A stretch of DNA of 64,000 nt, from NCBI GenBank assembly GCA_900314595.1, contig OMVW01000003.1, positions 1 to 64,000 on the forward strand, read 5' to 3'. Positions 34,388 to 41,895 of this stretch are shown one piece after another; position 1 is the first letter of the stretch, and each line of letters opens with the position of its first letter. Origin of the DNA: an uncultured Dialister sp. (GTDB lineage Bacteria; Bacillota; Negativicutes; Veillonellales; Dialisteraceae). The notes under the pieces are model-generated. The model had not been told where the DNA came from, did no database searches, and saw only the letters and a program-made list of their open reading frames with translations. The translations under genes and the position numbers were made by a program.

Positions 34388-34813
34388 TCAGTCTTCCACA
34401 GAGACGAGTTCAATTTTGAAATTCAGTTCTTTCCCTGCCATTTCACTGTTAGCATCAAAGGTAATGGTTGTGTCTGTTTTTTCTGTCACTGTGACCGGAA
34501 ATCGTCCCATAGGTCCTGTCAGCATGACTCGGGCACCGACAGATAGCTCCTCAGATCCGGGCAGTTGCTTTAAGCCGATAGTGAAAATATTTCTTGGATC
34601 CGGCATTCCATAGGCTTCTTCCGGCATGAGGTGGACATTTTTGATTTCCCCCACCTTCATATCCACCACTGCTGCATCAAAGCCTTTGATCATCTGACCG
34701 GCACCACAGGTAAATTCCAGCGGCTGTCCCCTGTCATAGGAAGAATCAAATTTCGTCCCATCGTTAAATGTCCCTTCATAGTGAACCCGGCATTTCTTGT
34801 TCAGATTGCTCAT
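34388..34813 (-). CDS. FKBP-type peptidyl-prolyl isomerase, SlyD-like
   Basis: 141 residues from the ATG at 34813; a TTG two codons earlier is less likely. It has an FKBP fold split by an insert-in-flap domain: VHYEGTFNDGTKFDSSYDRG and PLEFTCGAGQMIKGFDAAV are FKBP, while about 70-125 (MPEEAYGMPDPRNIF onward) is the IF chaperone domain. The His-rich metal tail of E. coli SlyD is absent. It catalyses proline isomerisation and holds folding chains in the cytoplasm. It is monocistronic. Confidence 0.93.
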   Translation of the reverse strand: MSNLNKKCRVHYEGTFNDGTKFDSSYDRGQPLEFTCGAGQMIKGFDAAVVDMKVGEIKNVHLMPEEAYGMPDPRNIFTIGLKQLPGSEELSVGARVMLTGPMGRFPVTVTEKTDTTITFDANSEMAGKELNFKIELVSVED

Positions 34814-34904
34814 AATCAACGCTCCATTTCCAATTTACAGTTAAAAGCTCTTATATTATACTATGGCAGAAGAACTTTGAAAAGCATGACTCTTTCATGC
34901 AAAT

Positions 34905-34938
34905 CAAAACCGGCCTCATAAAGAAGCCGGTTTTTTTG
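34905..34938 (-). terminator. Terminator of glpX
   Basis: AAAACCGGC/GCCGGTTTT hairpin with T-runs on both strands, after the glpX stop. A second small GCATGA/TCATGC hairpin (34884-34900) lies beyond it. Confidence 0.8.
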
Positions 34939-34955
34939 GTACAATGATTGAAATA

Positions 34956-35921
34956 TCAGGACAGACGGACTGCCGGTCTCGGATCTCCGAAACGATGGAT
35001 GGTATCAACAAATCTTACAGTTCCGGTCTTGTAGCGCAGTACCAGGGTGGATGTCCTTGCGCCGCCCCCAAAGTAGCGGACACCGCGAAGCATTGCGCAG
35101 TCAGTAATGGCAGTTTCAGAGAAAATGCAGTCATCCCCTTTAACCAGATCATCAAGGGTAAGAACCTTGTTTGGATCGTCAATACCCATTTCATGAAGTC
35201 TTCTCAGTTCTTCATCCGTATGGGGCAGCAGTTTTGCCTGCATATCACCGCCAAGACACTTAAGACCCACTGCGGAAAGAACGCCTTCCGGAGCACCGCC
35301 GGAACCCAGGACCATATGAATGCCGCTACCCTGGATACCGCAGTCAATGGATGGAACTACATCGCCATCAGTAATAAGACGGATTCTGGCTCCGGCAGCT
35401 CTGGCTTCTCGGATGATGCCTTCATGTCTTTCGCGGTCAAGGATGACAACGGTCAAATCGGAAATTTCACGATTCATGGCATCCGCCACATTTTTCAAGT
35501 TTTCCGTTACGGAAGCATTGATATCGATTCTGCCTTTGGCTCTCGGGCCTACACAGATTTTCTGCATATACATATCCGGTGCATGAAGAAGGCAGCCTTT
35601 TGGGGCGATAGCCAGTACGGCAATGGCGCCATTCTGTCCTTTGGCTACCAGATTTGTCCCTTCCACGGGATCCACTGCGATATCCACTTCTTCTCCGCCT
35701 GCGCCCACATGTTCACCGATATAAAGCATCGGTGCTTCATCGATTTCGCCTTCACCGATTACCACGGTTCCGGATACAGGAGTCTTTGCGAACTGCTGAT
35801 GCATCCCGTCAACGGCAGCCTGGTCTGCGCCTTCTTTGTCGCCAACACCCATGAGACGACCGCTCAGAAGGGCAGCCTGTTCGGTAATTCTTACAAATTC
35901 CATAGAAAGTTGTCTGTTCAT
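34956..35921 (-). CDS. glpX: Class II fructose-1,6-bisphosphatase
   Basis: 321 residues, the GlpX type. Metal and phosphate residues lie in GEGEIDEAPML, the DPVEGTNLVAKGQNG motif, VILDRERHEG and LGSGGAPEGVLSA. It removes the 1-phosphate of fructose-1,6-bisphosphate in gluconeogenesis, which suits an organism that makes hexoses from C3/C4 acids. GGAGG is seven bases before the ATG. The gene is monocistronic after a 218-base leader region. Confidence 0.96.
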   Translation of the reverse strand: MNRQLSMEFVRITEQAALLSGRLMGVGDKEGADQAAVDGMHQQFAKTPVSGTVVIGEGEIDEAPMLYIGEHVGAGGEEVDIAVDPVEGTNLVAKGQNGAIAVLAIAPKGCLLHAPDMYMQKICVGPRAKGRIDINASVTENLKNVADAMNREISDLTVVILDRERHEGIIREARAAGARIRLITDGDVVPSIDCGIQGSGIHMVLGSGGAPEGVLSAVGLKCLGGDMQAKLLPHTDEELRRLHEMGIDDPNKVLTLDDLVKGDDCIFSETAITDCAMLRGVRYFGGGARTSTLVLRYKTGTVRFVDTIHRFGDPRPAVRLS

Positions 35922-36004
35922 TGTATACCTCCAATATAGTACACTTTCTCTTTCACAGTTGTCCTTATTGTATCACATTCAAAGTTAAAATGGAGTATAC
36001 CATT

Positions 36005-36062
36005 TATATTTTCCATGCAAAAATTTCCAGCCCGGATAAAAGGGATTGGAAATATAAATCCG
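36005..36062 (-). repeat. Overlapping alternative inverted repeats upstream of glpX
   Basis: TTTATATTTTCC and GGAAATATAAA form long arms with one bulge. The inner ATTTCCA and TGGAAAT, and CCGGAT with ATCCGG, can pair instead, so the pairings exclude one another. They lie 85-140 bases upstream of the glpX start. A structured leader is possible; no known riboswitch is recognised. Confidence 0.3.
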
Positions 36063-36138
36063 GCAAGCATATCCTGACTTTCCCATTCTCTTTGCAGCAA
36101 CCTTTTTAAGGAAATTGCAATCATAAAGCAGTAAGCAG

Positions 36139-36168
36139 TAAAGCCTCTCCATTCGGAGAGGCTTTTTC
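36139..36168 (-). terminator. Terminator of the gatCAB operon
   Basis: Stem AAGCCTCTCC/GGAGAGGCTT with a four-base loop (36141-36163), abutting the stop of the last gene; T-run TTTTTCT on the plus side, weaker on the minus side. Confidence 0.6.
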
Positions 36169-36518
36169 TATAAAATATATTTTCTTAAGAAATAGAGAAT
36201 GATTCCTGCCACGAAAACCACGGCGCCCCCGATGGCAAATACCCAGGCAGCCGCCACGGCAAATACAAGAAAAACAACAATTGCGCACACGCAGATCAAG
36301 CCCAAAACCACTTTTTTCCATAAAGGGAGGGATTCCAGATTAACCATGTGTACATGGATATTTCCCATATGGATATCGCCGTCGCCTCCTGAGCCCGTCC
36401 GTTCTTCTTCCCCCTTGTCGTTCAGGGTAAGTCCATGATAACCCCTGACATCATCTTCAGACATAGGGCGGGGTTCTTCCTGAACCTCCGTATACTCATC
36501 TTTTACCGGTTCGCTCAT
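36168..36518 (-). CDS. Small two-helix membrane protein of unknown function
   Basis: 116 residues that I do not recognise. Residues 1-45 are acidic and Gly/Glu-rich, probably disordered. HMGNIHVHMVN (50-60) holds three His and three Met. Then come two membrane helices (about 69-90 and 92-111) separated by a short hinge, ending LRKYIL. Positive charges flank the pair, so both termini probably face the cytoplasm. It starts inside the stop of gatB (ATGA overlap) and ends the gatCAB operon, so it is co-translated with GatB. A link to the amidotransferase is not implied beyond expression. Confidence 0.75.
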   Translation of the reverse strand: MSEPVKDEYTEVQEEPRPMSEDDVRGYHGLTLNDKGEEERTGSGGDGDIHMGNIHVHMVNLESLPLWKKVVLGLICVCAIVVFLVFAVAAAWVFAIGGAVVFVAGIILYFLRKYIL

Positions 36519-37960
36519 AAGGATTTGAGTTTCTTGTTCAAAAGTTCATTGATGACTCTCGGGTTGGCTTTACCTTTGGTAGCTTTCATAATCTGGCCTA
36601 CCAGAGCGCCTACAGCCTTTTTCTTACCAGCCTTGAAGTCTTCCACGGCCTTCGGGTTTTCGTTGACCACCTTGTCGACAAGTGCCTGAAGAGCACCAGT
36701 ATCAGAAATCTGTACCAGTCCCTGGGCTTTAACGATATCTTCTGCTTTGCCTCCCTCTTTCCACATGGTAGCAAATACTTTCTTTGCAATCTTCCCGGAA
36801 ATGGTGCCTTTAGTAATAAGTTTCAGAAGACCGGAAAGGTTTTCTGCCGTTACCGGGGCTTTGGAAATCTCAATGCCATCCAGAGAAAGCTGGGATGCAA
36901 ATTCACCCATGAGCCAGTTGACAGCTGCTTTGGGATCTGCACCGGCTGCCACCATGGCTTCAAAATAGTCGGCTGTTGCCTTGTCATTGGTCATAAATAC
37001 GGCATCTTCTGAGGAAAGTCCGAATTCTTTCATATATCGTTCTTTCCGCGCATCTGGAAGTTCCGGAAGAGACTTGCGAATGTTTTCGATATATTCATCA
37101 CTGACGGTAAAGGGCACAAGATCCGGTTCCGGGAAGTAACGATAGTCATTGGCTTCTTCCTTGGTACGCATGCTCTTGGTAACCCCTTCTTTTTCATCCC
37201 AGGTGCGGGTTTCCTGAACTACTTTACCGCCATCTTCCAGAAGTTCTGCCTGGCGCATGGCTTCGTATTCAATAGCCCTTTCAACACCCTTGAAGGAGTT
37301 GATATTCTTAATTTCTGTCTTGGTGCCCAGTTCTTTCTGACCTACCGGGCGGACAGACACATTGGCATCACAGCGAAGGCTCCCCTCTTCCATCCGGCAA
37401 TCGGAAATGCCTACATATTGGAGGATAGCACGCATCTTTTCCATATAAGCCACTGCTTCTTTTGCAGAACGCATATCCGGCTCGGATACGATTTCAAGAA
37501 GCGGCGTGCCTGTACGGTTATAATCAACCAGAGAATAATCAGAATCCGTAATTGATGTACCATGATGAACAAGCTTACCTGCATCTTCTTCCATATGGGC
37601 GCGGGTAATGCGGATTCTCCTTTTTTTGCCTTCTACTTCAACATCCAGATATCCATGTTCACAGATGGGAAGATCAAACTGGGAAGTCTGGAAGTTCTTC
37701 GGAAGGTCCGGATAATAATAATTTTTACGGTCAAATTTACTGAACCGGGATATTTCACAGTTGAGAGCAAGACCTGCCCGTACTGCATATTCCAGTACTT
37801 TTTTGTTCAGTACGGGAAGGACACCGGGAAGGCCCAGACATACCGGGCATACATTGGTATTAGGATCTGCACCGAAGGATGTCTTGCAGCTGCAGAAAAT
37901 TTTCGTTTTTGTCTGAAGTTCCGTATGGACTTCAAGACCGATGACTGCTTCGTATTTCAT
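36515..37960 (-). CDS. gatB: Asp-tRNA(Asn)/Glu-tRNA(Gln) amidotransferase subunit B
   Basis: 481 residues. The start YEAVIGLEVHTELQTKTKIFCSC with two zinc cysteines, then CPVCLGLPG with two more, is the GatB cradle domain. A helical domain and the C-terminal YqeY tail (about 335-480) follow. GatB binds the mischarged tRNA and phosphorylates its side-chain carboxylate. It overlaps gatA by four bases. Confidence 0.97.
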   Translation of the reverse strand: MKYEAVIGLEVHTELQTKTKIFCSCKTSFGADPNTNVCPVCLGLPGVLPVLNKKVLEYAVRAGLALNCEISRFSKFDRKNYYYPDLPKNFQTSQFDLPICEHGYLDVEVEGKKRRIRITRAHMEEDAGKLVHHGTSITDSDYSLVDYNRTGTPLLEIVSEPDMRSAKEAVAYMEKMRAILQYVGISDCRMEEGSLRCDANVSVRPVGQKELGTKTEIKNINSFKGVERAIEYEAMRQAELLEDGGKVVQETRTWDEKEGVTKSMRTKEEANDYRYFPEPDLVPFTVSDEYIENIRKSLPELPDARKERYMKEFGLSSEDAVFMTNDKATADYFEAMVAAGADPKAAVNWLMGEFASQLSLDGIEISKAPVTAENLSGLLKLITKGTISGKIAKKVFATMWKEGGKAEDIVKAQGLVQISDTGALQALVDKVVNENPKAVEDFKAGKKKAVGALVGQIMKATKGKANPRVINELLNKKLKSL

Positions 37961-39414
37961 TCCTTGATTTCTCCTTTTGGCGCTGTCTTAGTCAATTCAG
38001 GATGAGCCTGTTCAAAGGTGTAAGCTGCCTGAAGAATAGTTTCTTCACCCAGCGTCTTTCCAATTAGCTGCATGCCCAGAGGCATTCCATCTTTGAATCC
38101 CACCGGGATGCTTATGGATGGAGCACCAATCAGGTTGACCGGGACTGTGCAGATATCTTCCATATACAGGGACAGGGGATCGGAAAAGGCACCGAATTTG
38201 AAAGAGGTACCAGATGCGGAAGGAGCTGCAATGACATCACATTTTTTGAAAGCTTCATCAAATTCCTGCTTCAGGAGGGTACGGACTTTCAGTGCTTTCA
38301 GGTAGTAAGCATCATAGTAGCCGGCAGAAAGAACATAGTTGCCGAGCATGATACGGCGTTTAACTTCTTCACCAAAGCCCTGACTTCTTGTCTTGATGTA
38401 CATATCGATGATATCTTTGCCTTCTGCGCGGAAACCATAACTTACGCCATCATAACGGGCCAGGTTAGAGCTGGCTTCTGCCGGAGCAATAATATAGTAA
38501 ACAGAAACACCACTATTGATGTGTGGAATAGAAACATCTACGATTTCAGCGCCTTCTTTTTCATAGAAAGAAAAGGCCTCATGAATGGCTTCTTTTGTTT
38601 CTTCTTTGATCCCTTTACCGAAAAATTCCTTCGGTACACCAATTTTCATTCCCTTTACGTCGCGGATCAGGGCTTTCTTATAGTCCTTCTTTTCCAGCGG
38701 GATAGAAGTAGAATCTCTTTCATCATGGCCAGCAATAGCATTAAGAACAATAGCCGCATCGGTCACATCTTTGACAAGAGGCCCGATCTGGTCCAGGGAG
38801 GAAGCGAAAGCCAGAAGTCCATAACGGGAAACAAGGCCGTAAGTCGGTTTCAGTCCAACGATACCATTGAAGGATGCAGGCTGACGAATCGATCCGCCCG
38901 TATCGGAGCCCAGGGACCAAATGGCTTCATTAGCGGCAACGGCTGCAGCGGAGCCGCCGGAGGAGCCGCCGGGAACGTATTCGGTATTCCAGGGATTGCG
39001 GGAAGGTCCAAAGGCAGATCGCTCGGTGGAAGAACCCATAGCAAATTCATCCAGATTCGTTTTGCCTAGAGATACATAGTCCTCTTTTTTCAGTCTTTCA
39101 ATGACAGTCGCATCATAGGGAGATACCCACTTTTCCAGCATTTTGGATGCAGCTGTACAGGTCTGTCCTTTAATGCACATATTGTCCTTAATGGCACCGG
39201 GGATCCCGGCCATATCGGAAATTTCTTCTCCTCTTGCAATCTTTTCATCCACAAGGGCAGCCGCATTCAATGCGGACTCATCACTGGTGGACAGGTAGGC
39301 ATGGATCTCGCCTTCCACACTGTCCCTGTGAGCAATGATTTTCTTCGTCAGTTCAACAGCGGAGATTTCCTTCTTTACCAGCTGTTCATGGAGATCATGA
39401 ATGGTATATTTCAC
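37957..39414 (-). CDS. gatA: Asp-tRNA(Asn)/Glu-tRNA(Gln) amidotransferase subunit A
   Basis: 485 residues. Amidase signature with Lys in AIKDNMC, and the serine-rich stretch GGSSGGSAAAVAA followed by GSDTGGSIRQPASF, which supplies the Ser-cisSer-Lys triad. It frees ammonia from glutamine and passes it to GatB. The start is GTG with AAGGAGG seven bases upstream. GatC precedes it by 12 bases. Confidence 0.97.
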   Translation of the reverse strand: MKYTIHDLHEQLVKKEISAVELTKKIIAHRDSVEGEIHAYLSTSDESALNAAALVDEKIARGEEISDMAGIPGAIKDNMCIKGQTCTAASKMLEKWVSPYDATVIERLKKEDYVSLGKTNLDEFAMGSSTERSAFGPSRNPWNTEYVPGGSSGGSAAAVAANEAIWSLGSDTGGSIRQPASFNGIVGLKPTYGLVSRYGLLAFASSLDQIGPLVKDVTDAAIVLNAIAGHDERDSTSIPLEKKDYKKALIRDVKGMKIGVPKEFFGKGIKEETKEAIHEAFSFYEKEGAEIVDVSIPHINSGVSVYYIIAPAEASSNLARYDGVSYGFRAEGKDIIDMYIKTRSQGFGEEVKRRIMLGNYVLSAGYYDAYYLKALKVRTLLKQEFDEAFKKCDVIAAPSASGTSFKFGAFSDPLSLYMEDICTVPVNLIGAPSISIPVGFKDGMPLGMQLIGKTLGEETILQAAYTFEQAHPELTKTAPKGEIKE

Positions 39415-39426
39415 TGCTCTTCCTCC

Positions 39427-39711
39427 TTAAATAATTTTCGGCACCTTGAAATAGCCATCTTCACTGTCCGGCGCATTCTGCAGTGCTTCTTCATTGGTAA
39501 AAGATGTATGCGGTTCATCCTCACGCATGACATTGTACTGTTCGACAGCATGAACTGTAGGCGGTACATCGCTGGTGTCATACTGGTTCAGTTCTTCCAT
39601 ATAGGTCAGGATGCTGTTCATGGAATCGCGCATCTTCTCCAGATCTTCCGGTGAGAATTCCAGGCGGGAAAGGAGCGCAATCTTTTTTGCTTCTTCGGTG
39701 GTAATTTTCAT
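39427..39711 (-). CDS. gatC: Asp-tRNA(Asn)/Glu-tRNA(Gln) amidotransferase subunit C
   Basis: 94 residues. Begins KITTEEAKKIALLSRLEFS and contains MNSILTYMEELNQYDTSDVPP, the belt that wraps GatA and GatB together. First gene of gatC-gatA-gatB; its presence shows that Gln-tRNA(Gln), Asn-tRNA(Asn) or both are made by the indirect route. Confidence 0.96.
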   Translation of the reverse strand: MKITTEEAKKIALLSRLEFSPEDLEKMRDSMNSILTYMEELNQYDTSDVPPTVHAVEQYNVMREDEPHTSFTNEEALQNAPDSEDGYFKVPKII

Positions 39712-39837
39712 AGATACACTTCCTTATCTTATTGTTAATAAAGAAAATCCGTATCAATTATATCACACCTTATAAAGCGGCGTAAAAGACAAGAGCGGAA
39801 ATAATTCATCCCTGTCATCGATGAAAAGATTCATCGC

Positions 39838-39870
39838 AAAATCCCGGCAGATTCCATCTGCCGGGATCTT
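39838..39870 (-). terminator. Terminator of ligA
   Basis: Perfect 11-base stem ATCCCGGCAGA/TCTGCCGGGAT (39841-39851 with 39857-39867). A second short hairpin CGATGAA/TTCATCG lies just beyond it at 39819-39836. Confidence 0.8.
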
Positions 39871-39879
39871 AAGCGTTAC

Positions 39880-41886
39880 TCACTGCCGGGGTACCCCTGC
39901 CCTGGCAAGGAAAGTTTCTTCATCAATAACAGTAATTCCTTTGGCTCTCGCTTTTTCCAGCTTACTGCCCGCATCTTCGCCAGCTACTACCAGAGTGGTT
40001 TTATTAGTTACAGACGACTGGACATCTCCTCCCTGTCGTTTAATGATATCTCCTGCTTCCCTTCTTCCCATAGAAGAAAGTTTGCCGGTAAGAACGACCA
40101 TTTCTCCCTCAAAAGCCCGTCCTTCCGTTTCCTGAACAACTTCTTCCATGAGGACACCTGCATTTTTCAGTTTATTGATAATGGTCAGGTTCTTCACGTC
40201 ATGAAGGTAATCATAAAGACTGCCTGCTATGACTTTGCCGATTCCTTCCGTTTCCTGAATTTCATCGACACCGGCAGCAATCACTCTGTCCAGTGTGCGG
40301 AACCGGTGAGCTATGAGTTCAGCCCCTTTGGCTCCGAGGAAACGGACGCCGAGGCCGAAAAGCAGCTTCGCCAGTCCCCTTCCCTTGCTGTCAGCTATGG
40401 CAGCGACCAGATTGGAGGCACTTTTTTCACCCATTCTTTCTATACCTTCTATATCTTCCTGCTTCAGTGTATAGAAATCACCGGGATCATTCACCAGATG
40501 AGCTGCCAGAAGGCTGTCAACCACCGATGGTCCCATTCCTTCGATATCCATGGCATCACGGGAGGAGAAATGAATGAGCTTTTCACGCACCACACCTCCG
40601 CATTCAGGGTTTACACAGCGATAGGCAGCCTCACCTTCTATCCGCTGTACCGGATCTCCGCAAATAGGACAGGTATCAGGCATTTCAAATATTTCTTCTT
40701 TCCCTGTTCGTTTATCAGTAAGGACTTTGGAAATTTCCGGAATAATCTCCCCTGCCTTGTAGATAATAACGTGGTCTCCTACCCGTATATCTTTTTCATG
40801 GATGAAATCCATATTGTGAAGGGTCGCTCTCTTTACCGTCGTGCCGGCCAGGTGAACAGGTGCAAGGTCTGCCGAGGGAGTAAGTACACCGGTACGGCCC
40901 ATAGTGACAATAATTCTCTCTACTGTCGTTTCCGCTTCTTCTGGAGGATATTTATAGGCCATGGCCCATTTCGGATCTTTCACTGTGGCACCAAGGCTGC
41001 TCTGCTGGGCAAAATCGTTCACTTTGATGACCATGCCATCAGTATCATACCCCAGATCATGGCGTTTCAGTTCCCATTCATTCACGCCGCCAATAACGCC
41101 TTCGATGGAATCCCATTTCCTGTAATTGGGGTTCACCTGGAAATGGAATATTTCCAGCTGTTTCAGAAGTTCTTCCTGGGAATGAATTTCCAATCCCTGG
41201 ATATCACCAAGAGCATAGGCAAAAAAGGCAAGATTTCTTGCTGCCGTCACATGGGGATCCAGCTGGCGGAGCGATCCAGCCGCCGCATTACGGCAGTTGG
41301 CAAAAGGCATGATTCCCGCCTCATCCCTTTCTTCATTAAGAGCGATGAAGCTTTTCCTTGGCATGTACACTTCGCCCCGTACTTCCATGTAGGGCGGCGC
41401 ATTTTCAATATACAGAGGAATGGTATGAATAGTCTTCACGTTGGCTGTCACATCTTCTCCCACTCTGCCATCACCCCGGGTCAGCCCCTGTACCAGTCGG
41501 CCGTTTTCATAAATGAGGTTCATGGAAAGACCATCAATTTTTAGTTCTGTAATGTATTCTACCTTATCTGTACCCAGACCTTCTCTGACCCTCCGGTCAA
41601 AATCCCGGAGTTCATCGGCACTGAAAGCATTGGCAAGGCTGAGCATAGGTTTTCTAAAACGTACTTTACGGAAATCATCAGAAGCCTTGCCACCAACCCG
41701 CTGAGTGGGTGAATCGGGTGTCACTACTTCCGGATATTCCTTTTCCAGATCTACCAAAGCACGATACATATGATCGAATTCATAATCCGAAATTTCCGGG
41801 GAATCTTTTACGTAGTATAAATAGCTGTGATGACGGATTTCTTTTCGAAGTGCCTCTACTTTTTGTCTGATTTCTTCCGGTACCAT
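39880..41886 (-). CDS. ligA: NAD-dependent DNA ligase
   Basis: 668 residues. Domain Ia (YYVKDSPEISDYEFD) binds NAD, and the adenylated lysine is in ELKIDGLSMN (Lys116). OB fold, then a C4 zinc finger (CPICGDP and CVNPECGG), helix-hairpin-helix repeats and a C-terminal BRCT domain (about 590-668) follow. It seals nicks in replication and repair. It lies nine bases after pcrA, as is usual in Firmicutes. Confidence 0.97.
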   Translation of the reverse strand: MVPEEIRQKVEALRKEIRHHSYLYYVKDSPEISDYEFDHMYRALVDLEKEYPEVVTPDSPTQRVGGKASDDFRKVRFRKPMLSLANAFSADELRDFDRRVREGLGTDKVEYITELKIDGLSMNLIYENGRLVQGLTRGDGRVGEDVTANVKTIHTIPLYIENAPPYMEVRGEVYMPRKSFIALNEERDEAGIMPFANCRNAAAGSLRQLDPHVTAARNLAFFAYALGDIQGLEIHSQEELLKQLEIFHFQVNPNYRKWDSIEGVIGGVNEWELKRHDLGYDTDGMVIKVNDFAQQSSLGATVKDPKWAMAYKYPPEEAETTVERIIVTMGRTGVLTPSADLAPVHLAGTTVKRATLHNMDFIHEKDIRVGDHVIIYKAGEIIPEISKVLTDKRTGKEEIFEMPDTCPICGDPVQRIEGEAAYRCVNPECGGVVREKLIHFSSRDAMDIEGMGPSVVDSLLAAHLVNDPGDFYTLKQEDIEGIERMGEKSASNLVAAIADSKGRGLAKLLFGLGVRFLGAKGAELIAHRFRTLDRVIAAGVDEIQETEGIGKVIAGSLYDYLHDVKNLTIINKLKNAGVLMEEVVQETEGRAFEGEMVVLTGKLSSMGRREAGDIIKRQGGDVQSSVTNKTTLVVAGEDAGSKLEKARAKGITVIDEETFLARAGVPRQ

Positions 41887-41895
41887 AGCTTACCT

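Noticed and set aside
35918..36124. 68-codon minus-strand frame upstream of glpX
   Set aside because: Poor ribosome site, overlaps the glpX start, no recognisable protein; the region reads better as a leader.
36126..36142. Tandem AAGCAGT repeat
   Set aside because: Only two to three short units; no sign of function or of a CRISPR array anywhere in the window.
40201..41544. Long plus-strand open frame (447 codons) opposite ligA
   Set aside because: Antisense shadow of a secure gene; no ribosome site, composition rich in Cys, His and Phe, no family resemblance.
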